In this document: positions 1-8,800 of the stretch, one piece after another
How the letters are laid out: each line of letters begins with the position of its first letter
Position numbering within the stretch: position 1 is the first letter of the stretch
NCBI GenBank assembly: GCA_910578885.1
Contig: CAJTSH010000021.1
Location: forward strand, 1-64,000
From: an uncultured Lachnospiraceae bacterium
Lineage (GTDB): Bacteria; Bacillota; Clostridia; Lachnospirales; Lachnospiraceae
DNA: 64,000 nt
Direction: 5' to 3'
The notes under the pieces: model-generated
What the model saw: the letters and a program-made list of their open reading frames with translations, nothing else
Databases searched by the model: none
Told to the model about the DNA's origin: nothing
Translations under genes and position numbers: made by a program

Positions 1-16
1 TAGGGCGGATTGGGGA

Positions 17-60
17 CTTTCACCCGTTAGAAACGTGCGCCGCTAGGCGCACAATGAAAG
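17..60. repeat. Nested hairpin at the left edge
   Basis: An outer CTTTCA/TGAAAG pair (17-22 and 55-60) encloses a perfect 7-bp stem GTGCGCC/GGCGCAC (35-41 and 46-52) with a 4-base loop. It lies beyond the 3' end of the minus-strand gene at 122. It resembles the dispersed palindromic elements common in clostridial intergenic DNA, but the window ends here so copy number and borders cannot be judged. Confidence 0.5.
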
Positions 61-92
61 CTTCTCAAATCGAATCACGATTTGAGAAGCTT
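58..92 (-). terminator. Hairpin terminator after the GGGtGRT gene
   Basis: A perfect 15-bp stem (58-72 with 78-92) with a 5-base loop lies 30 bases past the stop codon at 122. On the minus strand it is followed by an imperfect T tract (CTTTCATT). The stem is very stable and the position fits the end of the two-gene NifU-like/GGGtGRT transcript. Confidence 0.7.
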
Positions 93-121
93 CCAAAAAT
101 AAAGCATTTCCCTCTTACTAT

Positions 122-1132
122 TTAGAACTTCCCAGCATTCGCAGCTTCCTCGATTGAAACCGCAACCGCAACAGTAGCTCCAACCATCGGGTTGTTACCC
201 ATTCCAATCAAGCCCATCATCTCTACATGAGCCGGTACAGAGGAAGAACCTGCAAACTGTGCATCAGAGTGCATACGTCCCATTGTATCTGTCATACCAT
301 AGGAAGCAGGACCTGCAGCCATGTTGTCCGGATGCAAGGTACGTCCTGTACCGCCGCCGGATGCTACGGAGAAGTAGTTCTTACCCTGCTCGATACATTC
401 TTTTTTGTATGTACCTGCTACCGGGTGCTGGAAACGCGTAGGGTTGGTGGAGTTACCTGTGATAGATACCCCAACATTCTCCATATGCATGATTGCAACA
501 CCTTCCTGAACGTCGTCTGCACCGTAACATTTTACAGTTGCGCGGAGTCCGTTGGAATATGCCTTCTCATATACGACATTTACTTTTGCTTCTTTGTAGT
601 CATACTGTGTCTCAACAAAGGTAAATCCGTTGATACGGGAAATAATCTGAGCAGCGTCTTTTCCAAGTCCGTTTAAAATAACGCGTAAAGGTTTCTTACG
701 TACTTTGTTCGCCTTCTCAGCGATACCGATTGCACCTTCTGCAGCAGCAAATGATTCATGTCCTGCTAAGAAACAGAAACACTCGGTCTCTTCTTCCAAT
801 AACATCTTACCGAGGTTACCATGTCCAATACCTACTTTTCTGTGGTCTGCAACAGAACCTGGAATACAGAACGCCTGAAGTCCCTCACCGATTGCTGCAG
901 CAGCGTCAGCAGCTCTTCTGCATCCTTTTTTGATTGCGATTGCCGCACCTATTGTATATGCCCAGCATGCGTTCTCAAAACAGATCGGCTGGATTTTCTT
1001 CACCTGCTCGTATACGTCTAAACCAGCATCTTTTGTAATTTTCTCTGCTTCTTCAACAGAGCTGATTCCATAGCTGCCTAATACAGCGTTGATCTGGTCA
1101 ATTCTTCTTTCATATGATTCAAATAATGCCAT
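122..1132 (-). CDS. GGGtGRT family protein
   Basis: The 336-residue product carries the sequence GGGTGRT at residues 259-265, the hallmark after which this conserved family of unknown function is named. The rest is a cytosolic alpha/beta protein with no signal peptide or membrane segment. It has eight cysteines (51, 56, 71, 89, 118, 120, 202, 246) and glycine-rich loops, which could suit a metal or cluster role, but that is inference. It starts 20 bases after a NifU-like scaffold gene and shares its transcript, and a strong AAAGGAG precedes the ATG. The pairing suggests that the two proteins act together, perhaps in building or holding an iron-sulfur cluster. Family recognition is confident; no biochemical function can be assigned from sequence. 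Confidence 0.85.
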   Translation of the reverse strand: MALFESYERRIDQINAVLGSYGISSVEEAEKITKDAGLDVYEQVKKIQPICFENACWAYTIGAAIAIKKGCRRAADAAAAIGEGLQAFCIPGSVADHRKVGIGHGNLGKMLLEEETECFCFLAGHESFAAAEGAIGIAEKANKVRKKPLRVILNGLGKDAAQIISRINGFTFVETQYDYKEAKVNVVYEKAYSNGLRATVKCYGADDVQEGVAIMHMENVGVSITGNSTNPTRFQHPVAGTYKKECIEQGKNYFSVASGGGTGRTLHPDNMAAGPASYGMTDTMGRMHSDAQFAGSSSVPAHVEMMGLIGMGNNPMVGATVAVAVSIEEAANAGKF

Positions 1133-1152
1133 TTTATTTCGTCTCCTTTCGC

Positions 1153-1845
1153 TTACTCTTTTCTCGGGTCGATAATCTTAACAGCGTCATCTACACGACC
1201 ATACTGTCCCTTAGCTTTCTCCCAAGCTGTGTTAGGGTCATCACCTTTTTTGATGAAGTCAGTCATTTTTCCAAGAGAAACGAACTGATATCCGATTACT
1301 TCGTTGTCTGCATCCAGAGCGATGCCTGTTACATAGCCCTCTGCCATTTCCAAATAACGAACTCCTTTTTCTTTGGTTGCATACATTGTACCAACCTGAG
1401 AACGAAGTCCCTTTCCTAAATCTTCCAGACCTGCGCCTACTGCAAGACCGTCATCAGAGAATGCGCTCTGTGTACGTCCGTAAACAATCTGTAAGAATAA
1501 CTCTCTCATCGCAGTATTGATTGCATCACATACAAGGTCTGTATTCAATGCTTCAAGAATTGTCTTACCCTGTAAAATTTCTGCTGCCATTGCTGCTGAA
1601 TGCGTCATTCCAGAACATCCGATGGTCTCAACCAATGCTTCCTCGATTACACCATTTTTTACATTTAATGAAAGCTTACAGGCGCCCTGCTGAGGAGCAC
1701 ACCAGCCTACACCGTGTGTAAAACCGGAAATATCTTCGATTTTTTTAGAATGCACCCATTTTCCTTCTTCTGGGATTGGAGCCGGCTCGTGCTTTGCACC
1801 TTTAGCTACCGGACACATGTTTTGAACTTCCTGTGTGTAAATCAT
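1153..1845 (-). CDS. NifU-like iron-sulfur scaffold protein
   Basis: The 230-residue protein matches the NifU/IscU N-terminal scaffold fold. The three scaffold cysteines align at C56 (in GAC), C77 (in IGCSG) and C106 (in LVCD), and there is an extra C49. The aspartate that normally follows the first scaffold cysteine (ACGD in IscU) is absent: here the cysteine is followed by Lys-Leu. The protein is longer than IscU/SufU (about 125-150), with a C-terminal extension of about 80 residues after the scaffold core. GAAAGGAG lies upstream of the ATG at 1845. It is the first gene of a two-gene unit with the GGGtGRT protein, so it probably serves that partner rather than general cluster assembly; no cysteine desulfurase is nearby. 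Confidence 0.8.
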   Translation of the reverse strand: MIYTQEVQNMCPVAKGAKHEPAPIPEEGKWVHSKKIEDISGFTHGVGWCAPQQGACKLSLNVKNGVIEEALVETIGCSGMTHSAAMAAEILQGKTILEALNTDLVCDAINTAMRELFLQIVYGRTQSAFSDDGLAVGAGLEDLGKGLRSQVGTMYATKEKGVRYLEMAEGYVTGIALDADNEVIGYQFVSLGKMTDFIKKGDDPNTAWEKAKGQYGRVDDAVKIIDPRKE

Positions 1846-1877
1846 TTTAAGACTCCTTTCAACTATAAATATATCTC

Positions 1878-1905
1878 ATGTTAAACTTTGTTAGACATTT
1901 AACAT
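1878..1905. promoter_or_regulatory. Inverted repeat upstream of the NifU-like gene
   Basis: ATGTTAAA (1878-1885) and TTTAACAT (1898-1905) form a perfect 8-bp inverted repeat separated by 12 bases. It sits 33-60 bases upstream of the NifU-like start codon, where an operator would overlap or follow the promoter. The binding protein is not identifiable from this window. Confidence 0.45.
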
Positions 1906-1976
1906 ACTGCCTTTATTTTCGCACACTTTTATGGTTTCGTCTAGTCCTTTTCGACGAATTTAAACAATATATTTTC

Positions 1977-2753
1977 CTACATTGCCGCAAAGCCTGAGAT
2001 TCCTGCCGCTACGCAAATGAGATACAAAATCAGCAGATGCGCCGGATAAAAAATATAAAAGAAGTACTTCATCTTTAAGCCGCGCTTTCCGTTGTAGAAA
2101 GCAATCGGGAGAAATGCCAGCGGCGCCGTAAGCTCCCACAAAAATACAATGCAGCCTGCCACAATCTGCCCCACCTTATTCTTACGGAAAATATAAAGCA
2201 CCAAGATGCAGCACACGCCGATCGCTGCATAGTCAGTATGTAAAAGTTCTGCAACTGCCATTCCTGCAATCAATGCCGCAAGATAACAGAAAGCCTTCCA
2301 TAAGACATTCCATTCTTCCTGCTGCTCCACATAACGATAGACACATAAGACCAACAGACCGATAAACAAAGTAAAGAAAACGTTCTGATATCCAAATTCC
2401 AGTACCTTCCCCCGAAACAGAAGATCAAACGGCACTTCGGAGATGATACAGAAAGCCAAAAGCCTTGCCGCATATTTCTTCACGTCTCTGGTATGTTCAA
2501 AACCTTCAATCAGCAGAAAGCAAAAAATCGGAAATCCCAGACGCCCGATCATTCGCATAACCGCATACAATGTCATCCATGCACCATACTCACTCAGCCA
2601 CCGCACTCCTTCTGCGGTATCAAGCATCGGCATCCCGGTGGAGGATATATAACGTCCTACCACTCCTGCGCCAATATGGTCAATCAACATAGCAAGAATC
2701 GCTATTATCTTTATGGTACTGCCGCTGATTCCTCGTTTCTTTTCCATCTCCAT
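1977..2753 (-). CDS. TraX family membrane protein
   Basis: The product has about seven hydrophobic segments and the TraX signature near the N terminus (LKIIA-like TIKIIAILAMLIDHIGA). TraX of the F plasmid acetylates pilin; chromosomal relatives in Firmicutes are predicted membrane acyltransferases of unknown substrate. The start was placed at the ATG at 2753 because GAAAGGAAG lies just upstream; a longer version from 2768 has no good ribosome site. It is preceded by a hairpin and follows the ABC exporter genes on the same strand, so it may be part of that transcript. A function in conjugation is not supported by any neighbour. Confidence 0.8.
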   Translation of the reverse strand: MEMEKKRGISGSTIKIIAILAMLIDHIGAGVVGRYISSTGMPMLDTAEGVRWLSEYGAWMTLYAVMRMIGRLGFPIFCFLLIEGFEHTRDVKKYAARLLAFCIISEVPFDLLFRGKVLEFGYQNVFFTLFIGLLVLCVYRYVEQQEEWNVLWKAFCYLAALIAGMAVAELLHTDYAAIGVCCILVLYIFRKNKVGQIVAGCIVFLWELTAPLAFLPIAFYNGKRGLKMKYFFYIFYPAHLLILYLICVAAGISGFAAM

Positions 2754-2767
2754 AATTCTTCCTTTCA

Positions 2768-2804
2768 TTCTGGCATTCCGTAAACCATTCCCGGAATGCC
2801 AGAA
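2768..2804 (-). other. Intercistronic hairpin between exporter and traX-like gene
   Basis: A perfect 13-bp stem (2768-2780 with 2792-2804) with an 11-base loop fills the gap between the permease stop at 2818 and the ribosome site of the TraX gene. No T run follows on the minus strand, so it looks more like an mRNA processing or stability element than a terminator. Confidence 0.5.
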
Positions 2805-2817
2805 ATCGAATTTGATT

Positions 2818-4395
2818 TTAGCTGTAGCTTTCCATCTTGTCGAATGCAGTAGAGGCGCCGATTACAACTCCCAGCGTAATTGCAAGCGTCATAAGGATCA
2901 TTGCCACAAAGCCCGCACCCACACTAATTAATAGCCCGCAAATGATAGCCATTACCATCTCTGCCAACATTGCAATCCCTTGAAACAGAGAACGCAGCAA
3001 CGTTTTGCCAGTCGCTCCGAGTATGTTTCCAAGAAGCGCTTCGGAAAGCATATTCAAATACAGCTTATTCGCATTCAGGCAGACATATAACAAAATCGTA
3101 AGCACTGTAATCGCCGGACCAAGCTGCATGACAACGGCTCCAGGCAGAGTAATCAGACAGCCGTCCACAATCGCACGGAAATGCTCGATTTTGGTAGAAT
3201 ACCAAAGCTTCTTGATGCCGCTGTCCGGAATCAGGTAGGTATAGGGATTCTCCAGTTCCTTTGCCCATTTCGTAGCATAACCGCTGAAAATCAGAACAAT
3301 ATAAGCAACAACCGCCGGTATCACAAACACTTTAAAGCTGCCGAACTCCTCCATCATATCTGTCGTCCCCGCCAGAAACGCAATCAATATTCCAATCCCC
3401 AAAAACAACAGTGAGTTCCAGCCGAAAATGAAAAAGCGGTTCTTCTTATATTCCAGCAGCTGGCGGTAAAAAATTGCCTTTGCATACGTACCTTTGTATT
3501 CCACATGGGCGCTTTTGAACTTCTTTTTTGTTCCGATCGTCATTTCGCCCTTTTTGGCTCTCTGGCGCTTTGATTCATATTCTTCTGCGAATTTCATGGC
3601 GTCTTCGTAGTATTCCCCTGTACATTCCATCCTCCATGCATAGAAAAACAATACTGCAGTCGTTACAATATAACAAACGGTACAGATGATGTTCACCGTG
3701 GTAGGGCCGACTAAAAGCAGATGGATAAATGCAATCGCCCATCCGACAAACGGAACCGCCTGAACAACCGGCAGCGTGAGATATTCATGGATGACGCTAA
3801 ATTCAAAACCTCTATAATACAAAAGCGCTACCGCCGCCAATACCATAACAAACATTAAGGCATATAACAGAACGGACAAAGTCTTAAAAAATCCTCTCGG
3901 CAGGGTTTGATTTCCATAACAAATGATAATCATAGAGCCTTCCAGTATATTTTCCAGAACTCCGAAAAACAGGAAGAACAAAAGCATCCGCCATGGCTCT
4001 ATATTGATAAATGCGATTCCAAATACGGTAAAAAACAAACCGAATGCCGCCATGACAATATAATTCCGGATTGACGCCTTTAACAGCACATACTTCGGAT
4101 TTTCCGGCGATGAAAACACGAAATGAACTTCAGCAGGCTTGAACACAAGTCCCTTCCGCTTAGAATAGCTGATGATATCCGCAGGCATAACCCAAAAAAT
4201 CAAAATAGACAGTACCGCCGCAAAACCTCCCGCCTCTTTTAAGCCGAAATCCTCTGCCATCATCCCAAAGGACCAGAGAATCATAATCAGATATCCCAAG
4301 ATTCCGATGACTGCTATATATGTGATGGGACGCTTTAATGCTTTCTTCAGTTTATTGATAAATGACTGCCGTAACAAATATGCCAGACTACTCAT
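2818..4395 (-). CDS. ABC exporter permease
   Basis: The roughly 525-residue protein is an integral membrane protein with many hydrophobic helices in two blocks separated by a charged cytosolic segment (rich in Lys/Glu near residues 270-310). It resembles the large putative ABC exporter permeases of Firmicutes. The start was set at the ATG at 4395, where it overlaps the ATPase stop (ATGAGTAG), a classic translational coupling; GGTGGTGAAG upstream serves as ribosome site. With the overlapping ATPase it forms a complete two-gene exporter. The substrate is unknown; peptide, antibiotic or lipid export are all possible. Confidence 0.75.
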   Translation of the reverse strand: MSSLAYLLRQSFINKLKKALKRPITYIAVIGILGYLIMILWSFGMMAEDFGLKEAGGFAAVLSILIFWVMPADIISYSKRKGLVFKPAEVHFVFSSPENPKYVLLKASIRNYIVMAAFGLFFTVFGIAFINIEPWRMLLFFLFFGVLENILEGSMIIICYGNQTLPRGFFKTLSVLLYALMFVMVLAAVALLYYRGFEFSVIHEYLTLPVVQAVPFVGWAIAFIHLLLVGPTTVNIICTVCYIVTTAVLFFYAWRMECTGEYYEDAMKFAEEYESKRQRAKKGEMTIGTKKKFKSAHVEYKGTYAKAIFYRQLLEYKKNRFFIFGWNSLLFLGIGILIAFLAGTTDMMEEFGSFKVFVIPAVVAYIVLIFSGYATKWAKELENPYTYLIPDSGIKKLWYSTKIEHFRAIVDGCLITLPGAVVMQLGPAITVLTILLYVCLNANKLYLNMLSEALLGNILGATGKTLLRSLFQGIAMLAEMVMAIICGLLISVGAGFVAMILMTLAITLGVVIGASTAFDKMESYS

Positions 4396-5089
4396 GTGCT
4401 TCACCACCCGTCATTTCAAAGAACAGCGTCTCAATATCCTGATCTTCTGCTTCTTCTCTTGTATAGGAACCGATAATTCTTCCTTTTTCCATGACAAACA
4501 TCACTTCCCAAAATTCTTTTACCATTTCAAGCATGTGGGTGCTGAGCAATACAGTCACGCCTTGCTCCTTCAACTCAACAATCACTTCCTTTAACTCCTT
4601 GATTGCCGCAGGATCAAGACCTACCATCGGTTCATCCAGCAAGATTACCTGCGGCTTCACCGCCAGCGCACAGCAAATGCTTACCTTCTGCATCATACCC
4701 TTAGACAGCTCATTTCCCAGCTTCTCCTGCTTATCCCAGAGTTCAAACCGCTTTAACAATTCTTCTATCTCTTCTTCCGTTATACTGCTGTTGTAAGCCC
4801 TTTTTACATATTCGATATGCTCTCTGACCGTGAGCGCTTCAAACATCGCCGGGAGCTCAGGCACATAGGCAAACATCCGCTTTGCCTCTACCTTTCTTGC
4901 CGGAATCCCTTTAATAAAAACTCCTCCATTGTAACGAAGCAGTCCCGCAATGCTCTTGATAATCGTGGATTTGCCTGCGCCGTTTGGTCCAAGCAGGATT
5001 CCAATCGTTCCATCCGGCACAACAAAGTTCACCTGGTCAACAGCCAGATTTTTACCATATTTTTTTGATAAATTCTGTACTTCTAACAT
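4388..5089 (-). CDS. ABC transporter ATP-binding protein
   Basis: A 233-residue ABC ATPase with Walker A GPNGAGKST (34-42), Walker B ending ILLDEP and a switch histidine in LLSTHML. The signature loop reads LSKGMMQK instead of LSGGQ, a variant seen in export-type ATPases of the YtrB/EcsA/bacitracin class. Its stop overlaps the permease start by eight bases, so the two are made together. It is the promoter-proximal gene and is preceded by a perfect palindrome at 5126-5147. The general role, powering the adjacent exporter, is secure; the substrate is not. Confidence 0.9.
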   Translation of the reverse strand: MLEVQNLSKKYGKNLAVDQVNFVVPDGTIGILLGPNGAGKSTIIKSIAGLLRYNGGVFIKGIPARKVEAKRMFAYVPELPAMFEALTVREHIEYVKRAYNSSITEEEIEELLKRFELWDKQEKLGNELSKGMMQKVSICCALAVKPQVILLDEPMVGLDPAAIKELKEVIVELKEQGVTVLLSTHMLEMVKEFWEVMFVMEKGRIIGSYTREEAEDQDIETLFFEMTGGEAHE

Positions 5090-5125
5090 TTTCTCTCTCC
5101 TCTTCGTCTTCCGTCGTTGGCATAC

Positions 5126-5147
5126 TTGTATTAGTTATTTAATACAA
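5126..5147. promoter_or_regulatory. Palindromic operator before the ABC exporter
   Basis: TTGTATTA (5126-5133) and TAATACAA (5140-5147) form a perfect 8-bp inverted repeat with a 6-base spacer, 37 bases upstream of the ATPase start. This form resembles operators of GntR/YtrA-type repressors that control ABC exporters, but no such regulator gene lies in the window. Confidence 0.55.
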
Positions 5148-5168
5148 TAATACGTCCGTCCCGTTTTG

Positions 5169-5846
5169 TCAAGATTTCAGATCTTCTTTTCTTGCTATAT
5201 CATTCTTTTTTTTATAGATAGAATCGGACGGAACCACACCACGAACCATCGAAAGCGGATATACATTCGTATTCCGTCCGATAACGGTTCCCGGATTCAG
5301 GACGGAATTACATCCTACTTCCACATGATCACCGAGCATTGCCCCGAACTTTTTCAGACCTGTCGCTATCTCTTCTGTTCCGTTTTTCACGACAACCAAC
5401 GTCTTATCCGACTTCACATTTGAAGTAATGGAGCCTGCGCCCATGTGGGACTTATAACCTAAAATTGAATCCCCGACATAATTATAATGCGGAACTTGAA
5501 CCGAGTTGAAAATGACTACATTTTTCAGTTCTGTAGAATTACCTACAACAGAACCTGCTCCAACAACGGCATTTCCCCTGATAAATGCACAGTGGCGGAT
5601 TTCCGCCTCCTCATCGATGATTAACGGTCCGTTTAAATATGCGGTAGGCGCAACCTTCGCCGACTTTGCCACCCAGATATTTTCACCCCGTTTTTCAAAT
5701 CGCTCCGGGTCTAAGGTATTCCCCAATTTCACGATGTAGTCACCGATTTTCGCCAATGCTTCCCACGGATAAGTCAGCCCTTCAAATAAACCGGCTGCAA
5801 TTGTCTCCGTTAAATTATAAAGATTTTTAATTTTGCACTGTTCCAT
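5169..5846 (-). CDS. Left-handed beta-helix (hexapeptide) transferase-like protein
   Basis: The 225-residue product consists largely of hexapeptide repeats (runs of I/V/L-G-x4 such as VVGAGSVVGNS and VEVGCNSVLNP), forming a left-handed beta helix like the C-terminal half of GlmU or other nucleotidyl/acyltransferases. The N-terminal nucleotidyltransferase domain of GlmU is absent, so a free-standing acyltransferase or regulatory relative is likely. The start was set at the ATG at 5846, where a typical short helical N terminus begins; an upstream ATG at 5882 has a GGAG but lies within the topoisomerase coding region and adds an atypical basic stretch. It overlaps the end of topB by 20 bases, implying coupling. 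Substrate unknown. Confidence 0.7.
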   Translation of the reverse strand: MEQCKIKNLYNLTETIAAGLFEGLTYPWEALAKIGDYIVKLGNTLDPERFEKRGENIWVAKSAKVAPTAYLNGPLIIDEEAEIRHCAFIRGNAVVGAGSVVGNSTELKNVVIFNSVQVPHYNYVGDSILGYKSHMGAGSITSNVKSDKTLVVVKNGTEEIATGLKKFGAMLGDHVEVGCNSVLNPGTVIGRNTNVYPLSMVRGVVPSDSIYKKKNDIARKEDLKS

Positions 5847-8800
5847 TTTCTTTGTCGTATGGCGGCAATTCTGTGCCCTCATACTTCTCCTTTCCCATCT
5901 CTTTGTTTTCGTTCTGTTTCTCTCCGGGATTGTCAAAATCAAATGCGATCCTATCCTCTTCAAATTTCAGACAGGCATCAAACAGATTCCCCGCTTTTGA
6001 GGTAAATCCGGTTATCTTTGCCCTTGTCTTACCGGTTCCCAGTAATTCTGCCATGATTTCCTCAGACAATTCTACCTTCGCAACGGTATGCCCGACTTTA
6101 AAACCACAGCTACATTCATAATACCACTGACTCTTCTGAAGGAAAAGACCGCATTTCGGACATTTCACCGTTGTCTCTACCGGCTTAGGTTTCTCAGGAA
6201 AGTCAAAGGTAATCTGCCCCTCTGCCGTCAGCTTTAGGGGCGCATCGAATTTCATTCCGGTCTTTGCTACAAAGCCTTCGATCACACCGGTTTTCCCTCG
6301 GGTCAAAAGCTCTTTCACCTGTGCCTCTTTTAATTTCACGCTTGCAATTTTCCCAATTGAGAACCGGCAGCTTTGCGGGTTATCCTTTGAATAATTCGCA
6401 CAGCCATATCCAAAGGGAGTCTTCACGATATCCCCGCTGCAGATAGGGCAGATCACATCCTTCACCTTTTTCGCCTCAACATTTTCAAAGTCAAATTTTA
6501 ATGCAGGATTTCCTTCCTCATTCTTTTCAAGTGCAATGCAGGCGTCAAATTTTTTCTTCGCCTTTGACGTGAATCCACGGATGGTTCCGGTGCGTCCCTT
6601 TGTCAGCAAATCCTTCACATGCGATACGCTCAGATTCTTGCCTGCTATCTTTCCGATTGCAAACGTACAGCTTTTTGGCGATTCCGGCGCATAATTGGCG
6701 CAGCCATATCCAAATGCCGTAATCTGGATTGCACCTCCGCAGACGGGACATTTTATGCCTTCCACTATTTCCGGCGTATTCTGTGAAAAGTCAAAGGTAA
6801 TCTGCTTCTTTCCGTCTTCCGCCTCAGACAGTACAAGCGCCGCAGAAAATTTCTTTTTATTTTTGGCGGTAAATCCCTTTAATACCCCGGTTCTCCCGTT
6901 AGTTAAAAGTTCTTTTGCTTCTTCTTCCGACAGATTCCTTCCTGCAATGGTTCCGATAGAAAATCGGCATCCGCTTCCATCCCGCTTATAATTACTGCAT
7001 CCAAACCCGAAAGGCGTCGTCCCTATTTCACCGCCGCACCAAGGACAGGGTACGCCCAGCCCCTTCTTTGCGGCTGCGCCTCTGGCATTATTCCCGGTCA
7101 GCGGACGTATCTTTTGTACCAGCTCCTCTGTCAGATCCTGACTGATCATGGAAACGGTTTCTTTTCGGATAAAGTCCTCTAATTTCCCACGATAATCCGA
7201 AAACTCTACCGTTCCCTGTGTAATGCCGTCCAGCCCCTTTTCCCATGACGCCGTCATCTTAGGATTCAAAAGCGCCGGAACCGTCATATCCACTACCTCG
7301 TAAATCATCTCTCCCAACCGCTCCGGAGACAATATCTGCGTCTTTTTGTTCAGATTCAGATACCCGATGCGCACAAGTTTTTTTATAATTTCCGCACGGG
7401 TTGCCGAGGTACCGATTCCCGAACCTTTAATCTGTGCCCGAAGCTCCTCATCCTCAATCAGTTGCCCTGCATTTTCCATTGCAAGCACCATAGAGCCGGA
7501 AGTATAGCGCTTTGGCGGCGAAGTTTTTCCCTCCTTTATGGAAAGCCCCTTCACATCCAGTTTGTCACCGTTTTTCAGCTTCTCCGCAAGCCCCAGCAGT
7601 CCCGGACTTTCTGCTTCTTCTTTTCCGTTCTCCTCTTCCTGATTCTTGCCCACGATTTCTAAAAATCCCGGTTCCTTTAAAGCCTTGGCCGATGCAAAAA
7701 AGCGTTCCGCACCGATTCCTGCAACCAGCTTCACATTCTGGTAGACTGCCGCCGGATAAAAAATACTCAAAAAACGTCTGACAATCAGATCATAGATTTT
7801 TCTCTGCCGTTCATTCAGAGAGCCTAACTCTGTCATCTGTCCGGTCGGAATGATCGCATAGTGATCTGTTACTTTGCTGTCATCCGTATACTGTGTTTTT
7901 GCGATTTTCAGATGCAGCCCTTCCTGCAAAATCCGTTCTGTATATTTTAGGGTCGGCTCATATCCTTTCAGCCGGTTTAAATTCTTTCTGATTTCCTTTG
8001 CGACTGCCGTAGACAATACCCTTGCATCTGTTCTTGGATAAGTCGTCAGCTTCTTTTCATATAAATCCTGCGCTGCCTGTAAAGTTTCATCTGGACTGAT
8101 TTTATAACGCTTCGCGCACTCTGCCTGAAGCTCTGCAAGATTGAAAAGCAACGGAGCCTTTTTCCTGCTTGTGCCCTTTTCAATTGAAATAACCGCCGCT
8201 TCCTTTCCCTGCAGCTCTCCAATCAATTTGCGCGCATCTTCTTCCTTTTTAAATCCGTTTTCCTTATACAAAGCCGGGGATTCAAAATAGGCAGAGCCCT
8301 CTACTGCCTTCCATTCTCCTTCTATTCCTGCTTCTGCAAAAGTTCCAATCACTCTGTAAAACGGCGTCTCCACAAAATTTCGGATTTCACGTTCCCGGAT
8401 GACGACCATGCCAAGCACGCAGGTCATAACTCTTCCGACTGCAATCGCAGTATAAGAATTTGTTCCTGCGGCGTCATTTAATAGCCTGCCATATTTGACC
8501 GACATCGCACGGGAAAAATTGATTCCCATTGCATAGTCCTCAATCGTCCGCATAATCCCCGATCTTCCAAGATTGGCATAGGCGGACATTGGCTTTGCCT
8601 CCTCTACTCCCCGGCGGATTTCTTCCTCTGTCTGCGAATCAATCCAGACCCGAAGCTCCTTCATTCCCGCTCTGACTCCGCCGAAATTTCGGATATTTTC
8701 CTCAATCGTCTGTCCTTCTTTTCCTGAGTCTCCTGCCCAGTATACCGTATCTATGTCTTCCCGCTGCAGCATATTATGTACCACATCATACTGCTGCTTC

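Noticed and set aside
5847..5963. Upstream extension of the beta-helix protein
   Set aside because: The extra residues are basic and atypical, and the bases already encode the C terminus of topoisomerase III in another frame.
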